From NCBI GenBank assembly GCA_965263375.1, contig OZ253669.1, positions 930,001-994,000 on the forward strand: a stretch of 64,000 bases of DNA, read 5' to 3'. The DNA comes from JAJFFW01 sp965263375 (GTDB lineage: Bacteria > Pseudomonadota > Alphaproteobacteria > Caulobacterales > Parvularculaceae). Below the pieces are notes generated by a model. The model ran no database searches. It saw only the letters and a list, made by a program, of their open reading frames with translations, and had not been told where the DNA came from. Within the stretch, counting starts at the first letter, position 1; each line of letters starts with the position of its first letter. Of the stretch, positions 7,704 through 16,531 are shown piece by piece. The position numbers and the translations under genes were made by a program.

Positions 7704-10691
7704 TCAAAATTGAATGCGAAGGCCTGCTAAAAGAGTGGCGCCGCTCCTTCGTCGCTCTGTTAAGCGACGCAAGCTATCAGAGTACGAAATTTCCGCCTCA
7801 TTTGTGAGGTTCAGACCTTCTATCGTCAATTTTAATCGGTCATTGATGGTAACAAATGCCGAGGCGTCGACAAATACTGAACCAAGTCGTCCTCTGCTGT
7901 CTTCATCAGTAAGCCCAACCTCAACATCGGTAATGTAGTGGCTGCGGAACGCTGCTGTTCCTCTGACGCCCCAACGATCCGTTTCATAGTAAATCGTACC
8001 GTTCGCAGAGTGCCTTGACAAACCAGAAAATGGAGCGGTCACAACCATATTGCCATTTAGATCGACATAGTCCAGTGATCCGTCGGCATATGTATAATTT
8101 CCGATTACGCCAATGTCTTTAACTACGGTATGTATAAATCCGAGATCGGATTGAAATGCCGCTTCTACGCCAAGTATTTCGGCATCCTGACTGTTTACAA
8201 AGGTTATATATGTAAAGGGCGTAGCAGCGTCTTGTTGACTATCAAGAAGGCTTAGCGGCAACCCAGTTTCTCCGTAAGGAATGACTGTAGAGGCCCGCGT
8301 AATAAAATTTTGAACATCTTTGTAGAAAAAACCGATAGCGGCAAAACCTATGCGACCAAAATAATGCTCCAAGTATATGTCAATATTATTTGACTTATAT
8401 GAGCGAAGGTTAGGGTTGCCGGTCGCAATATCTTGAAAATTATCGATCCGAACATTCGTGGCTAAACTTAATTGATGTAGCGGTGGGCGCGTTACATTCT
8501 GGCTATAGCTGAAGCGTAAAAGAAGATTTTTTCTTATTTCAGACGAGATATTTACGGTCGGCAACCATTCGTGAGAGCGTCGATCTAACGACACAATTTC
8601 TTGTGTTTCTTCCTCAGCATTCTGGGCCCGTACAAGCCCGGTCGACGTAAGGTGGTTTTGAAAATATCGCACGCCAGCACTTACGATTGTTGGGGCGCCC
8701 AAAAGCTCAGTATCGTATTTTATTTTGGCGAACGCGGCGAAAGTTTCTTCAGAAATTGAATAATCTTCCGCTGGATCAGCCGTGCCTGCATCCCTGGTGA
8801 CGCCAAGAGATTGCAGCGCGTTATCTGGGTTAACACCGACCCATGCGTCGGCATAATGGTGGGATACCGTATATCCTAATCCTTCTAGACTGTCGTCAAG
8901 GGCGCCGCTTTGCCATTCATCTCGAAACAGATTGTCACTGGTTGCGATTGAGCCATCATGTTTTAATTCTTTATAGCTGACGCCTGCAGACAATGATAAT
9001 TGAGGGTTCAGTCTAAGTTCGCCGTCTATGCGCGTGTTTAAGTTCGAGTAATCACGCGCCAAATCGCGCAGATCTATTTCATGGGCTCGCCAATTTGCAA
9101 CATCGGTTATGTTCGCGCCAGCGCTATATTGGTGTTTCGGGTTGAAACGATTTTCACCGCGATAATCTAGAATGAGATCGCTAATTAGTTCGTTGTAGAA
9201 TTTGTCTTCTCGTCCAGTAGTTTTTGATTCTGAGTAACCAGCAAGCCCGTTTAGGGTTACGCTGTCTGACAACCGCCACTTCCAATCGGCCGATAGCTGA
9301 TAGAAGGTAACCCGTTCATTTTGTTTGGTGGTCTCTGTACCGATATTGGCGTTTTGAAAGACCCCATAGGTAAATTCATTATCGTCATTAATAATCAGTT
9401 CATCGACGACTGTGGGGGAAAAGCTCTCTCCATCTACAATAAGCTCACCTTGAACAGGAAAAGAATTCAAGCCGCGCGTTTGAATGTTTTCGGCAATGCG
9501 ATCAACAGTATAGCGACTAAATACGCCATTTAAATTTAACTCTAGTCTTTCGTCACGGCGCCATTGCAATGAGGTGGTTGCGCCAAAGCGGCGTTGTTCT
9601 TCGGTGGAGACCCGATAGCGATTACCGCGCGGCAGGAATATTTCCGCATTGTTTAATTGCTGTTGAAGCGCCAGGTCGAGATTAGAGATATCAGCCACGC
9701 CAAGATCGCGTGCACGATAGCGGAAGGTGGATGCGTCTTGCCCTTGCGAAGTTCTGTTAGAATATGCAAATGAAGCGAGCGCTCCAAAAATCTCGTTTCG
9801 TTTTGTGATCAGTCCGGCAAATCGGTGATCAAATGCTTTGGCATTTGTATTTGATCCGAATTGTCCTGCTAGAAGGGCCTTTTCGACTGCCAAGTCAAAG
9901 GGTTTGGGCGTTGTCAATTGAACTGTGCCGCCTATGCCGCCTTCGTCGAGAGAAGCTGTATAAGATTTTTTGACGTCAATTTGGCTGAATAACTCAGAAG
10001 CAAAAACATTAAACTCAAAACCTCGGTCGCGATCTGTGTTTGAAAGAACTTCCATTCCATTTAGTTGAACGCGCGTGAAGTCGGGGCCTAATCCGCGTAA
10101 AGATATTTCTACGCCTTCTCCGCGTTCGCGCGTAATCGTAACGCCCGGTACGCGCTGTAACGACTCCGCAAGGTTTAGGTCTGGGAAACGGGCAATATCT
10201 TGGGCGACAATTGTGTCTTGAATGTCGGCGGACGAGCGTTTGACCTCGCGTGCTTGTCTGATAGCGCGGCGGAAATCTTTAACGACTATAACATCAAAGT
10301 CGTATTCTTCGTGGCGCGTGTTTATTGGATTTATTTTTTCAAGCGGCGCGGGGGCGGCTTTAACGACAAAGCCGTTGGAGACGCGAAATATTTCAAAGCT
10401 CAATGGGGAGAGTAAATACTCAAGCGCTTCTTCAGCAGTCAAGCGTTCATTTAGTTCTTTGGTTTGAAATTGCGCATCAGGCAAGGTTGAGATGATTTCA
10501 ACATCAGCTTGTTTCGATAGTGACTGCAGCGCCTCAGATAAATTACTTGGTGCGATATCGAAGAAAATTTTTTCTTGGTGTGAAGTATCTACCTGGTGTG
10601 AAGTATCAATGTGTGAATTATCGTTCGCATCTGCGCTGGTCGAAACAACGCCTGCGATTATAACTAATGCCGCCGTCAGCACACTGGTCAT
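7704..10691 (-). CDS. TonB-dependent receptor with N-terminal STN domain
   Basis: Outer-membrane gated transporter of 995 residues. A signal peptide (about 1-22) is followed by an STN (secretin/TonB short N-terminal) domain at about 42-112. Next come a likely TonB box (DFDVIVV, about 131-137), a plug domain with ARFPDLNLAESLQRVPGV, and a 22-strand barrel ending in the outer-membrane signature Phe. The plug is of the Xanthomonas/Caulobacter TonB receptor class. The STN domain is the part that signals to FecR-type anti-sigma factors. The protein is closely paralogous to the STN-less receptor encoded at 11821-14529. A short tandem repeat lies between signal peptide and STN domain. The substrate is unknown. 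Confidence 0.93.
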   Translation of the reverse strand: MTSVLTAALVIIAGVVSTSADANDNSHIDTSHQVDTSHQEKIFFDIAPSNLSEALQSLSKQADVEIISTLPDAQFQTKELNERLTAEEALEYLLSPLSFEIFRVSNGFVVKAAPAPLEKINPINTRHEEYDFDVIVVKDFRRAIRQAREVKRSSADIQDTIVAQDIARFPDLNLAESLQRVPGVTITRERGEGVEISLRGLGPDFTRVQLNGMEVLSNTDRDRGFEFNVFASELFSQIDVKKSYTASLDEGGIGGTVQLTTPKPFDLAVEKALLAGQFGSNTNAKAFDHRFAGLITKRNEIFGALASFAYSNRTSQGQDASTFRYRARDLGVADISNLDLALQQQLNNAEIFLPRGNRYRVSTEEQRRFGATTSLQWRRDERLELNLNGVFSRYTVDRIAENIQTRGLNSFPVQGELIVDGESFSPTVVDELIINDDNEFTYGVFQNANIGTETTKQNERVTFYQLSADWKWRLSDSVTLNGLAGYSESKTTGREDKFYNELISDLILDYRGENRFNPKHQYSAGANITDVANWRAHEIDLRDLARDYSNLNTRIDGELRLNPQLSLSAGVSYKELKHDGSIATSDNLFRDEWQSGALDDSLEGLGYTVSHHYADAWVGVNPDNALQSLGVTRDAGTADPAEDYSISEETFAAFAKIKYDTELLGAPTIVSAGVRYFQNHLTSTGLVRAQNAEEETQEIVSLDRRSHEWLPTVNISSEIRKNLLLRFSYSQNVTRPPLHQLSLATNVRIDNFQDIATGNPNLRSYKSNNIDIYLEHYFGRIGFAAIGFFYKDVQNFITRASTVIPYGETGLPLSLLDSQQDAATPFTYITFVNSQDAEILGVEAAFQSDLGFIHTVVKDIGVIGNYTYADGSLDYVDLNGNMVVTAPFSGLSRHSANGTIYYETDRWGVRGTAAFRSHYITDVEVGLTDEDSRGRLGSVFVDASAFVTINDRLKLTIEGLNLTNEAEISYSDSLRRLTERRRSGATLLAGLRIQF
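10577..10608 (-). repeat. 18-bp tandem repeat at the N-terminus of the STN receptor
   Basis: The 14-mer TGGTGTGAAGTATC occurs at 10577-10590 and again at 10595-10608, an 18-base period, with a decayed third copy just after. In the protein it gives two copies of DTSHQ between the signal peptide and the STN domain. Confidence 0.75.
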
Positions 10692-10804
10692 TTGAAAAAA
10701 GCTGATCCCCGCGCATTTGCTGCGCGCGCCACAATGGTCCCCGCGGGACCTTATCCAACCTGCATGTCAGAATTGTGAAAGACCATAAACCGAAAGAACG
10801 TAAT

Positions 10805-11707
10805 TCATCTTTCAGGTATTTCTAAAGCGTAGTGGTCCTGCTTGCCAAATCCGCGAATTTCTATCCTTTGATCATATAAATGGATAATTGAATATGCAGA
10901 CTGTTCTGTATCAAGCATGGCCTCTAAGGTGATGAAATGGATGCCATTCCATTCGCCGTAAGCGCCAATATGATTATGACCGTTTATCCATGCCACGGGG
11001 GAATTGTATTTTTCCAGTAAGGCTAAAAGGTCCGGTGCATTCCAAAGGTTGTGTTTATCTTTTGGAAAGACAGGAAAATGACTAAATAAAACGACTTTTT
11101 TCTGATTTTGATCAGCCTTTGTGAGAATTTCTTCAAGCCATTGAAGTTGTCTTGGGCCAACGCCGCCATTCCACTTTGGCAGATTTGGAAAATCTTTTTC
11201 ATGTCGTTTTTTGCTGGCCAAATATTCTGGCGACCTCTTGGGCCAGCCATAATAACTAAGATCATTCCCGTCGATAGCGACAAAAACCCAATCGTCTATT
11301 TGAAAATGATAATACCGCGCAGGCATACCAAGTCGCTTATGCACATCGGGTTTGTACCTATCTTTGACTGAGTAATCGTGATTACCCACAACATGGCGTA
11401 TAGGGTGGTGCAACTCATCAGTGATAGGGGTTAGCACGTCAAAGCTTTTCCAATCACGATCGATAAAATCGCCCAAATGCACAACGAATTCCAGATTATG
11501 CGTATTTAAGTTTTTTACTGCTTCACGTAATTTTGAAGGAGATTTGCGATAAAGGCGCGTGCCGCCAGCTTCGCGGTCCGCATATTGGCAATCTGCGATG
11601 GCGCCAAAGCTAAAAACGGGCTGATTTTTTTTGTCGCTCGCTAGCATTGGCGTGTGTGAACATGCTGTTGCAAGAACTAAGCCCCATAAACCCAAAAAGC
11701 GCAGCAT
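10805..11707 (-). CDS. ADPRM-like metallophosphoesterase lipoprotein
   Basis: A 300-residue calcineurin-like phosphoesterase. The metal-binding motifs are D39-x-Q41 (IADCQYAD), GDFID (79-83), GNHD (108-111) and a C-terminal GHNH. D-x-Q in place of the more usual D-x-H, together with QYAD and GTRLYRKS, points to the Mn-dependent ADP-ribose/CDP-alcohol diphosphatase group rather than generic phosphodiesterases. The N-terminus is a lipoprotein signal (LATAC, lipidated Cys16), so it should act in the periplasm or on the outer membrane rather than in the cytosol. It lies between two TonB receptors in the same orientation, which suggests it processes a phosphorylated nutrient before or after import. 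The exact substrate is not established. Confidence 0.85.
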   Translation of the reverse strand: MLRFLGLWGLVLATACSHTPMLASDKKNQPVFSFGAIADCQYADREAGGTRLYRKSPSKLREAVKNLNTHNLEFVVHLGDFIDRDWKSFDVLTPITDELHHPIRHVVGNHDYSVKDRYKPDVHKRLGMPARYYHFQIDDWVFVAIDGNDLSYYGWPKRSPEYLASKKRHEKDFPNLPKWNGGVGPRQLQWLEEILTKADQNQKKVVLFSHFPVFPKDKHNLWNAPDLLALLEKYNSPVAWINGHNHIGAYGEWNGIHFITLEAMLDTEQSAYSIIHLYDQRIEIRGFGKQDHYALEIPER

Positions 11708-11749
11708 AAGTTACAAGCCTTTGTGCAGATAATATCATGATACACGAAA

Positions 11750-11790
11750 TCTAAAAAAGATCGTCCTCGGCGCATGGGACGCCGAGGACG
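11750..11790 (-). terminator. Rho-independent terminator of the STN-less TonB receptor gene
   Basis: Read on the minus strand, a perfect 11-bp GC stem (11780-11790 with 11762-11772, CGTCCTCGGCG type) with a 7-base loop is followed by ATCTTTTTT. It lies 30 bases past the receptor stop at 11821, so fecI-fecR-receptor transcription should end here and the phosphoesterase needs its own promoter. Confidence 0.85.
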
Positions 11791-11820
11791 AAAGTTCTAG
11801 CTGCTGTGTGGGACGACAAA

Positions 11821-14529
11821 CTAGAACTGGACGTTTACGCCCGCTAAGAGAGTGGCGCCGCTGCGACGCAATTCTTGCAGACGCTGAGCGGTGTCAGAGT
11901 AGAGAATTTCACGCTCATTGGTCAGGTTAAGGCCTTCGAGTGTGATTTTCACCGCATCTGTTAGTTGAACGTAGGCTGATGCATCAACGAAGACTGTAGC
12001 CAGCGCGCCACGTGAGTCCTCATCTGTCAAACCAACCTCGACAGTTGTGATGTAATCGCTGCGATACGCAACAGACCCGCGAACACCCCAATTATCAGCT
12101 TCGTAGTAAACAGTACCGTTAGCTGAGTGATTTGAAAGGCCAGGGAAATCAGCCGTTACTGTTTCTGTGCCGTCTTGGTTAACATAGTCAAGAGAGCCAT
12201 CAGCATAGGTATAGTTACCAATGACGCCGACATTCGCCAAGCTGTCAGAGATAAAACCAAGCTCCGTTTGGAACGCCGCCTCGAAACCTTTAATGGTTGC
12301 GTCTTGGCTGTTTACAAACGTGACTACTGTAAATGGTGTTGTTTCGTCTTGACCAGGCTGAAGAAGGTCTAAAGGCAAATTCAAAGTGCCGTAAGGCACG
12401 CCTTCTTGCGCCGCGCGTGTGATGAAGTTCTTCACATCTTTGTAGAAGAAACCAGCTGTAATATAACCGAAATCGCCGAAGTACTTTTCGATATAAATGT
12501 CGATATTGTCTGATTCAAAAGGTTCCAGATCAGGATTGCCAGATGAAACATCCTGGAAATTATCTGTACGGATAGATGAGTTAGGAGACAAGTTACCAAG
12601 CGGCGGACGAGTTAAATTTCTGCTATAAGCCAAACGCAAAATTGTGTCTTCTGCGATGTCTGCTGCGATGTTGAACGAAGGCAAAAAGTCATCACGTGAT
12701 GATTCAATCACCCGGTCGAGCTCGCCGCCTTCGGTGACCAACACGCCGTTTGTCGTGCGATCAAGTGAAATATAGCGTACGCCAAAATTGCCGCGAATTG
12801 GCAGACCGCCAAGATCTGTCACGACATCAAACTGAAGATAGCCAGCGATGATGTCTTCTTCGATTGAGAAAATTTCGTTTGTATCGCCATCGCCCGTGTC
12901 ACGTTCGACCCCAAAGAATGCAAGGCCATCGGAAGGTTCAACACCCGCCCACTGATTGCCGTTTGGTCCATCAACGATGTAACCGATAGCTGTGATATCA
13001 TCATCCACGACGCCGTTTTGCCAATCTGAACGCAGCAAATTACCAGCTGTTGCGCGGCTGCCGTCATTTTCGAATGATTTATAGTTGAAACCAGCTGTCG
13101 CCGTGATGGCGTCATTGACGATATACTGCGTGTCGAATTTCACATTAAAGAAATCATTTTCACGGTCTGTATCGCGAATATCAATCTCGTGCGCACGCCA
13201 GATTGACAGGTCTGTCGTGTCGACATTGCCGCCATAAACGTGTTGCGGGTCATAGCGATTGCCGCCTTCATAGTTTAGTTCTACGTCAGCAAACAATTCA
13301 TTGTAGAATTTGTCCTCTGTCGCTTCAAATTCAGAACGAGAGTACCCGACGAGGCCGCTGAATAGCAGGCGTTCGCTTGCTTCCCATTCGCCGTCTAGCG
13401 TGATTTGGTAGAAAGAGACATCATCAGAGTTGCGTGTGCTTTCTGTGCCGATATTGGCGTTTGAAAAACTGCCGAATGTCAATTCACCGGCGTCATTAAC
13501 GCGAAGGTCATTCACAATAGCGTCTGGGAATGTTTCGCCCGCGACGGTTTGCTCGTTCCGTGTTGGGAAAGAATTGCTGCCGCGTGTTTGAATATTTTCT
13601 GCCGCGCGATCAACATTATACTCGCTGTAAAGACCGTTTAGGCTAAGCTCAACCGTGTCGCTTGGGCGCCATTGTAAAGATGACGTAATGCCAAGGCGTT
13701 CTTGGTCTTCTGTGGAAACGCGATAGCGGTTGCCGCGCGGGAGAACGATGTTCTGATTATCTGCGCTATTGGTGTTCAAATCGTCCTGGATATTTTGGGG
13801 CAGGGCTGAAATATCTGCGTTGCCTAGGTTACGCGCGCGATAACGGAAAGTTGACGCGTCTTGGCCTTGTGATGTGCGTTCTGAGAAGGAAACAGATACA
13901 AGCGCGCCAAAGTCACCCCAGTTTTGGGAAAGTAGCGCTGAATAACGTTGGTCAAGCTGTTCAGCATTGGTGTTCGTGCCAAGCTGTGCGTTAAAAGCGA
14001 TTTTTGAACCCGTGTAGTCGAAAGGCTGCGCAGTGTGCAGATTAACGGTGCCGCCGATGCCGCCTTCGTCAAGCTGAGCTTCATAAGCTTTGTTGACATC
14101 AATGCGGTTGAACAGCTCTGAAGCAAATACGTTGAATTCAAAACCACGGTTACGGTTTGTATTCGCCAACACTTCCATGCCGTTGATTTGCACCCGAGTG
14201 AAATCAGGGCCTAGGCCGCGCAATGAAATCTGTGAACCCTCGCCGCGTGAGCGGGTGATCGTTACGCCTGGTACTCGCTGTAGTGATTCAGCAAGGTTTA
14301 GATCAGGAAATTTCGCGATATCTTCAGCAACAATAGAATCTTGAACATTGGTCGCATCCCGTTTTAGGTCGCGCGCTTGCTTCAATGAATTACGAAAACC
14401 GGTGACAATAATCTGATCATCAATCGTTGCGTCAACGCCTGATTCTTGTGCGCTGACATGTGTTGTGCTCAACGCGACGACGCTCAGCGCGGTCGTGATA
14501 AAAAGTTTTGACTTGTGTTGGACTCCCAT
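11821..14529 (-). CDS. TonB-dependent receptor without STN domain
   Basis: Outer-membrane transporter of 902 residues. A signal peptide (about 1-27, ending VSAQ) leads directly to a TonB box region (DDQIIVTG) and plug (AKFPDLNLAESLQRVPGV), then a large beta-barrel ending in GVNVQF. It is very similar to the STN-bearing receptor at 7704-10691 along plug and barrel: both contain GFEFNVFASELF and LDEGGIGGTV. The STN signalling domain is absent here even though fecR and fecI lie immediately upstream. Gene order fecI-fecR-receptor suggests induction by this sigma factor. The substrate cannot be read from sequence. A strong terminator follows. Confidence 0.94.
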   Translation of the reverse strand: MGVQHKSKLFITTALSVVALSTTHVSAQESGVDATIDDQIIVTGFRNSLKQARDLKRDATNVQDSIVAEDIAKFPDLNLAESLQRVPGVTITRSRGEGSQISLRGLGPDFTRVQINGMEVLANTNRNRGFEFNVFASELFNRIDVNKAYEAQLDEGGIGGTVNLHTAQPFDYTGSKIAFNAQLGTNTNAEQLDQRYSALLSQNWGDFGALVSVSFSERTSQGQDASTFRYRARNLGNADISALPQNIQDDLNTNSADNQNIVLPRGNRYRVSTEDQERLGITSSLQWRPSDTVELSLNGLYSEYNVDRAAENIQTRGSNSFPTRNEQTVAGETFPDAIVNDLRVNDAGELTFGSFSNANIGTESTRNSDDVSFYQITLDGEWEASERLLFSGLVGYSRSEFEATEDKFYNELFADVELNYEGGNRYDPQHVYGGNVDTTDLSIWRAHEIDIRDTDRENDFFNVKFDTQYIVNDAITATAGFNYKSFENDGSRATAGNLLRSDWQNGVVDDDITAIGYIVDGPNGNQWAGVEPSDGLAFFGVERDTGDGDTNEIFSIEEDIIAGYLQFDVVTDLGGLPIRGNFGVRYISLDRTTNGVLVTEGGELDRVIESSRDDFLPSFNIAADIAEDTILRLAYSRNLTRPPLGNLSPNSSIRTDNFQDVSSGNPDLEPFESDNIDIYIEKYFGDFGYITAGFFYKDVKNFITRAAQEGVPYGTLNLPLDLLQPGQDETTPFTVVTFVNSQDATIKGFEAAFQTELGFISDSLANVGVIGNYTYADGSLDYVNQDGTETVTADFPGLSNHSANGTVYYEADNWGVRGSVAYRSDYITTVEVGLTDEDSRGALATVFVDASAYVQLTDAVKITLEGLNLTNEREILYSDTAQRLQELRRSGATLLAGVNVQF

Positions 14530-14675
14530 GGCCCAGACCCCTCATGTTTGATTTCAAATAATAAGAGCCAACGCATCGCGTGCCTGCGAAATGCGCTGAC
14601 ACCCTGAGGAGTTTTGGGGGAGCCGAACGGGGACTTAATAATTTGTTAAACTTTTGCGACGACCAGACTCGCTCG

Positions 14676-15713
14676 CTATCGATTCGTAGGCGACAGCTCG
14701 ATCCGGTTATCGAACTTATTGATTTTTATATCCAATAAGACTTCTAGTTGCGCCAAGGTGTGGTCGGTGTTGTTTAAGCGGAACCTGCCGGATATTGCTG
14801 TATAAGCCAGTTGGTGATCATTGATCAGAATTTGGGCGTTTGTATACCGGTTGAGGCGCTCCACTACGTGAGAGAGGGCCATCGCATCAGCCTCCAGCCA
14901 ACCTGAGCGCCAGTTTTCAAAGGCGTTTTCATCAACAACGCCGGTTTGAACGCCTTTTACTTGGTCGATGATGACCCGTTCGCCTTGTGTGAGCGTAATG
15001 GCGTCGCCGAAATTATGGACCACACGAACAGATCCATCATGAACGCGTATGTCGACCGCTTTTTCGAGGCGGCAAACACTAAAGCGCGTGCCTGTCACCA
15101 TGACGCTTACGGAACCCGCATGGACATGAAAGGGCTTGTTTTCATCCTTTGTGACATCGAAAACCGCTTCGCCTTTATTGAGCGTTGCGGTGCGTTTGCT
15201 CGCATCCAACTTGGCTTCAACAGAAGTATTTGCGTCAAGAAAAACAATGCTGTCGTCGCTTAGCGTATATTGACTGCGTTCACTGATGGCCGTTGCGAAC
15301 ACTAAAGCGTCCGTCACGGGCGCCGTGCGCGTTAATGAGGAAATAGTGATGGGCGCGGCGATTATCGCCAGCATGGCCGCGCTGGCGATCGCCCAACTTG
15401 TGCGGGTTGAAAAAATCTCCGCCAAACTTTTGGAAACTGTCTGAAAGCGTTCGTTAAGGGTGCTAACAAAATCAGGGGTCGTTTTTTCCGGAAGAGCCTC
15501 CGCACTTTTTTCAGCGATGACATCTAGAAGCGCCACGTCCAACATTGTTTGACGAACCATTCCGTAAGCGCGCGCGTGATCTGGCGAGGCGGATAGCCAT
15601 TGATCTAGTTCACGGCGCTCCGCGTCGCAGAGCGTGTCCTGGCGATCAAACCAGTCAGCAGCAATTTCCATAATGCTTTCGTCCATACTCTTATTATTCT
15701 TATAATTGTTCAT
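14676..15713 (-). CDS. fecR: FecR-family anti-sigma factor
   Basis: Inner-membrane regulator of 345 residues that passes a signal from a TonB receptor to a FecI-type sigma factor. The N-terminal cytoplasmic DUF4880 region contains AADWFDRQD and DHARAYG (about 18-55). One membrane helix lies near 105-128 (SWAIASAAMLAIIAA). The periplasmic FecR domain (about 140-260) and a C-terminal STN-like DUF4974 region follow. The gene sits 15 bases downstream of the sigma-factor gene and 146 bases upstream of the receptor gene. The ATG at 15713 has GAGG directly abutting it, which is unusually close. An in-frame ATG at 15686 (MDESIMEIAA) is an alternative start. Confidence 0.93.
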   Translation of the reverse strand: MNNYKNNKSMDESIMEIAADWFDRQDTLCDAERRELDQWLSASPDHARAYGMVRQTMLDVALLDVIAEKSAEALPEKTTPDFVSTLNERFQTVSKSLAEIFSTRTSWAIASAAMLAIIAAPITISSLTRTAPVTDALVFATAISERSQYTLSDDSIVFLDANTSVEAKLDASKRTATLNKGEAVFDVTKDENKPFHVHAGSVSVMVTGTRFSVCRLEKAVDIRVHDGSVRVVHNFGDAITLTQGERVIIDQVKGVQTGVVDENAFENWRSGWLEADAMALSHVVERLNRYTNAQILINDHQLAYTAISGRFRLNNTDHTLAQLEVLLDIKINKFDNRIELSPTNR

Positions 15714-15728
15714 CCTCAGTTTACGCCC

Positions 15729-16232
15729 TTACACAGATTTACCAGAATTGTCCGAAGCATCACTGATCGATGTGGCCATTGTCGCCATGGCCCTTACTAA
15801 GTGTTTTTTTACCGCCTCAACACTTATGCCGAGGTCGTGGGCGATTTCTGCACGCGATTGACCTTCAAAATGGCGTTTCACAAAAACCTTACGCCGCAAA
15901 GGGGGCAGGGCATTCACCGCATCTCGTAAAACGGCGACCCGTTGTTTATACGCTAATTGCTCATCTGCGAGGGGAAGCTCGCATTCATAATCTTCGTCTC
16001 CGAGCTCAGTTTCGCGAAGGTTGCGGCGCGCACGTGCATAAATAACGGTGTCGGCGACACGAAAAGCGTAAGCGAGAGGGTTCTCGATCTCCTGTTTCTT
16101 ACTTTGCTCCAATACGCGCAGTAACGTCTCCTGCAAAAAATCATCCGCATCAGAGGGGTTTCGACTGCGCCGAATAATATACGCAAGAAGCCGCTTCTCG
16201 TGCGTTTTCAGTTCCGAGATTGCATCTGCCAT
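15729..16232 (-). CDS. fecI: ECF RNA polymerase sigma factor, FecI type
   Basis: A 167-residue sigma-70 family protein with region 2 (about 10-75, including DADDFLQETLLRVLE) and region 4 (about 105-155, including LPPLRRKVFVKRHFEGQSRAEIAHDLGI in outline). There are no extra domains, as expected for iron-starvation or nutrient-type ECF factors. It is partnered by the fecR gene 15 bases downstream and the TonB receptor gene beyond it. GGGAAG precedes the ATG. It would be held inactive by FecR until the receptor signals that substrate is bound. Confidence 0.93.
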   Translation of the reverse strand: MADAISELKTHEKRLLAYIIRRSRNPSDADDFLQETLLRVLEQSKKQEIENPLAYAFRVADTVIYARARRNLRETELGDEDYECELPLADEQLAYKQRVAVLRDAVNALPPLRRKVFVKRHFEGQSRAEIAHDLGISVEAVKKHLVRAMATMATSISDASDNSGKSV

Positions 16233-16531
16233 TCAACTTCCCGCGGCCCGAATTATCTTTGGCTTGCTTATCTGCTCGGAATGCGCGCACTCATCACTGC
16301 AACCAATTGCCAACACTAAGGTAGATTTCTTTGAAAGCAAAACGGGGACATAAAAATTTCAATTTTATGACCATAAAACAGTAAAAACCTATGATGCGTA
16401 CACGAGTGGCGTGCTTACACTCATGGCTAGAAATCAGCGCGCAACGTTACAAAAGACCGCGACCAGCTCTTCCGACAGTCATGCTGGAGGGTAAGGTGTT
16501 GTATTGTAACTGATATTTACGGTGCGCGGAA
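16233..16531. other. Upstream region of the fecI operon
   Basis: About 300 bases between fecI and the SGNH hydrolase gene, both on the minus strand. It should contain the fecI promoter, and the AT-rich stretch around 16345-16400 is the likeliest place. No Fur-box-like palindrome, terminator or small ORF stood out on reading. Confidence 0.4.

Noticed and set aside
10736..10750. GGTCCC-CGC-GGGACC palindrome upstream of the STN receptor
   Set aside because: Short, no T-run on either side; could be an operator or chance, so not listed as a feature.
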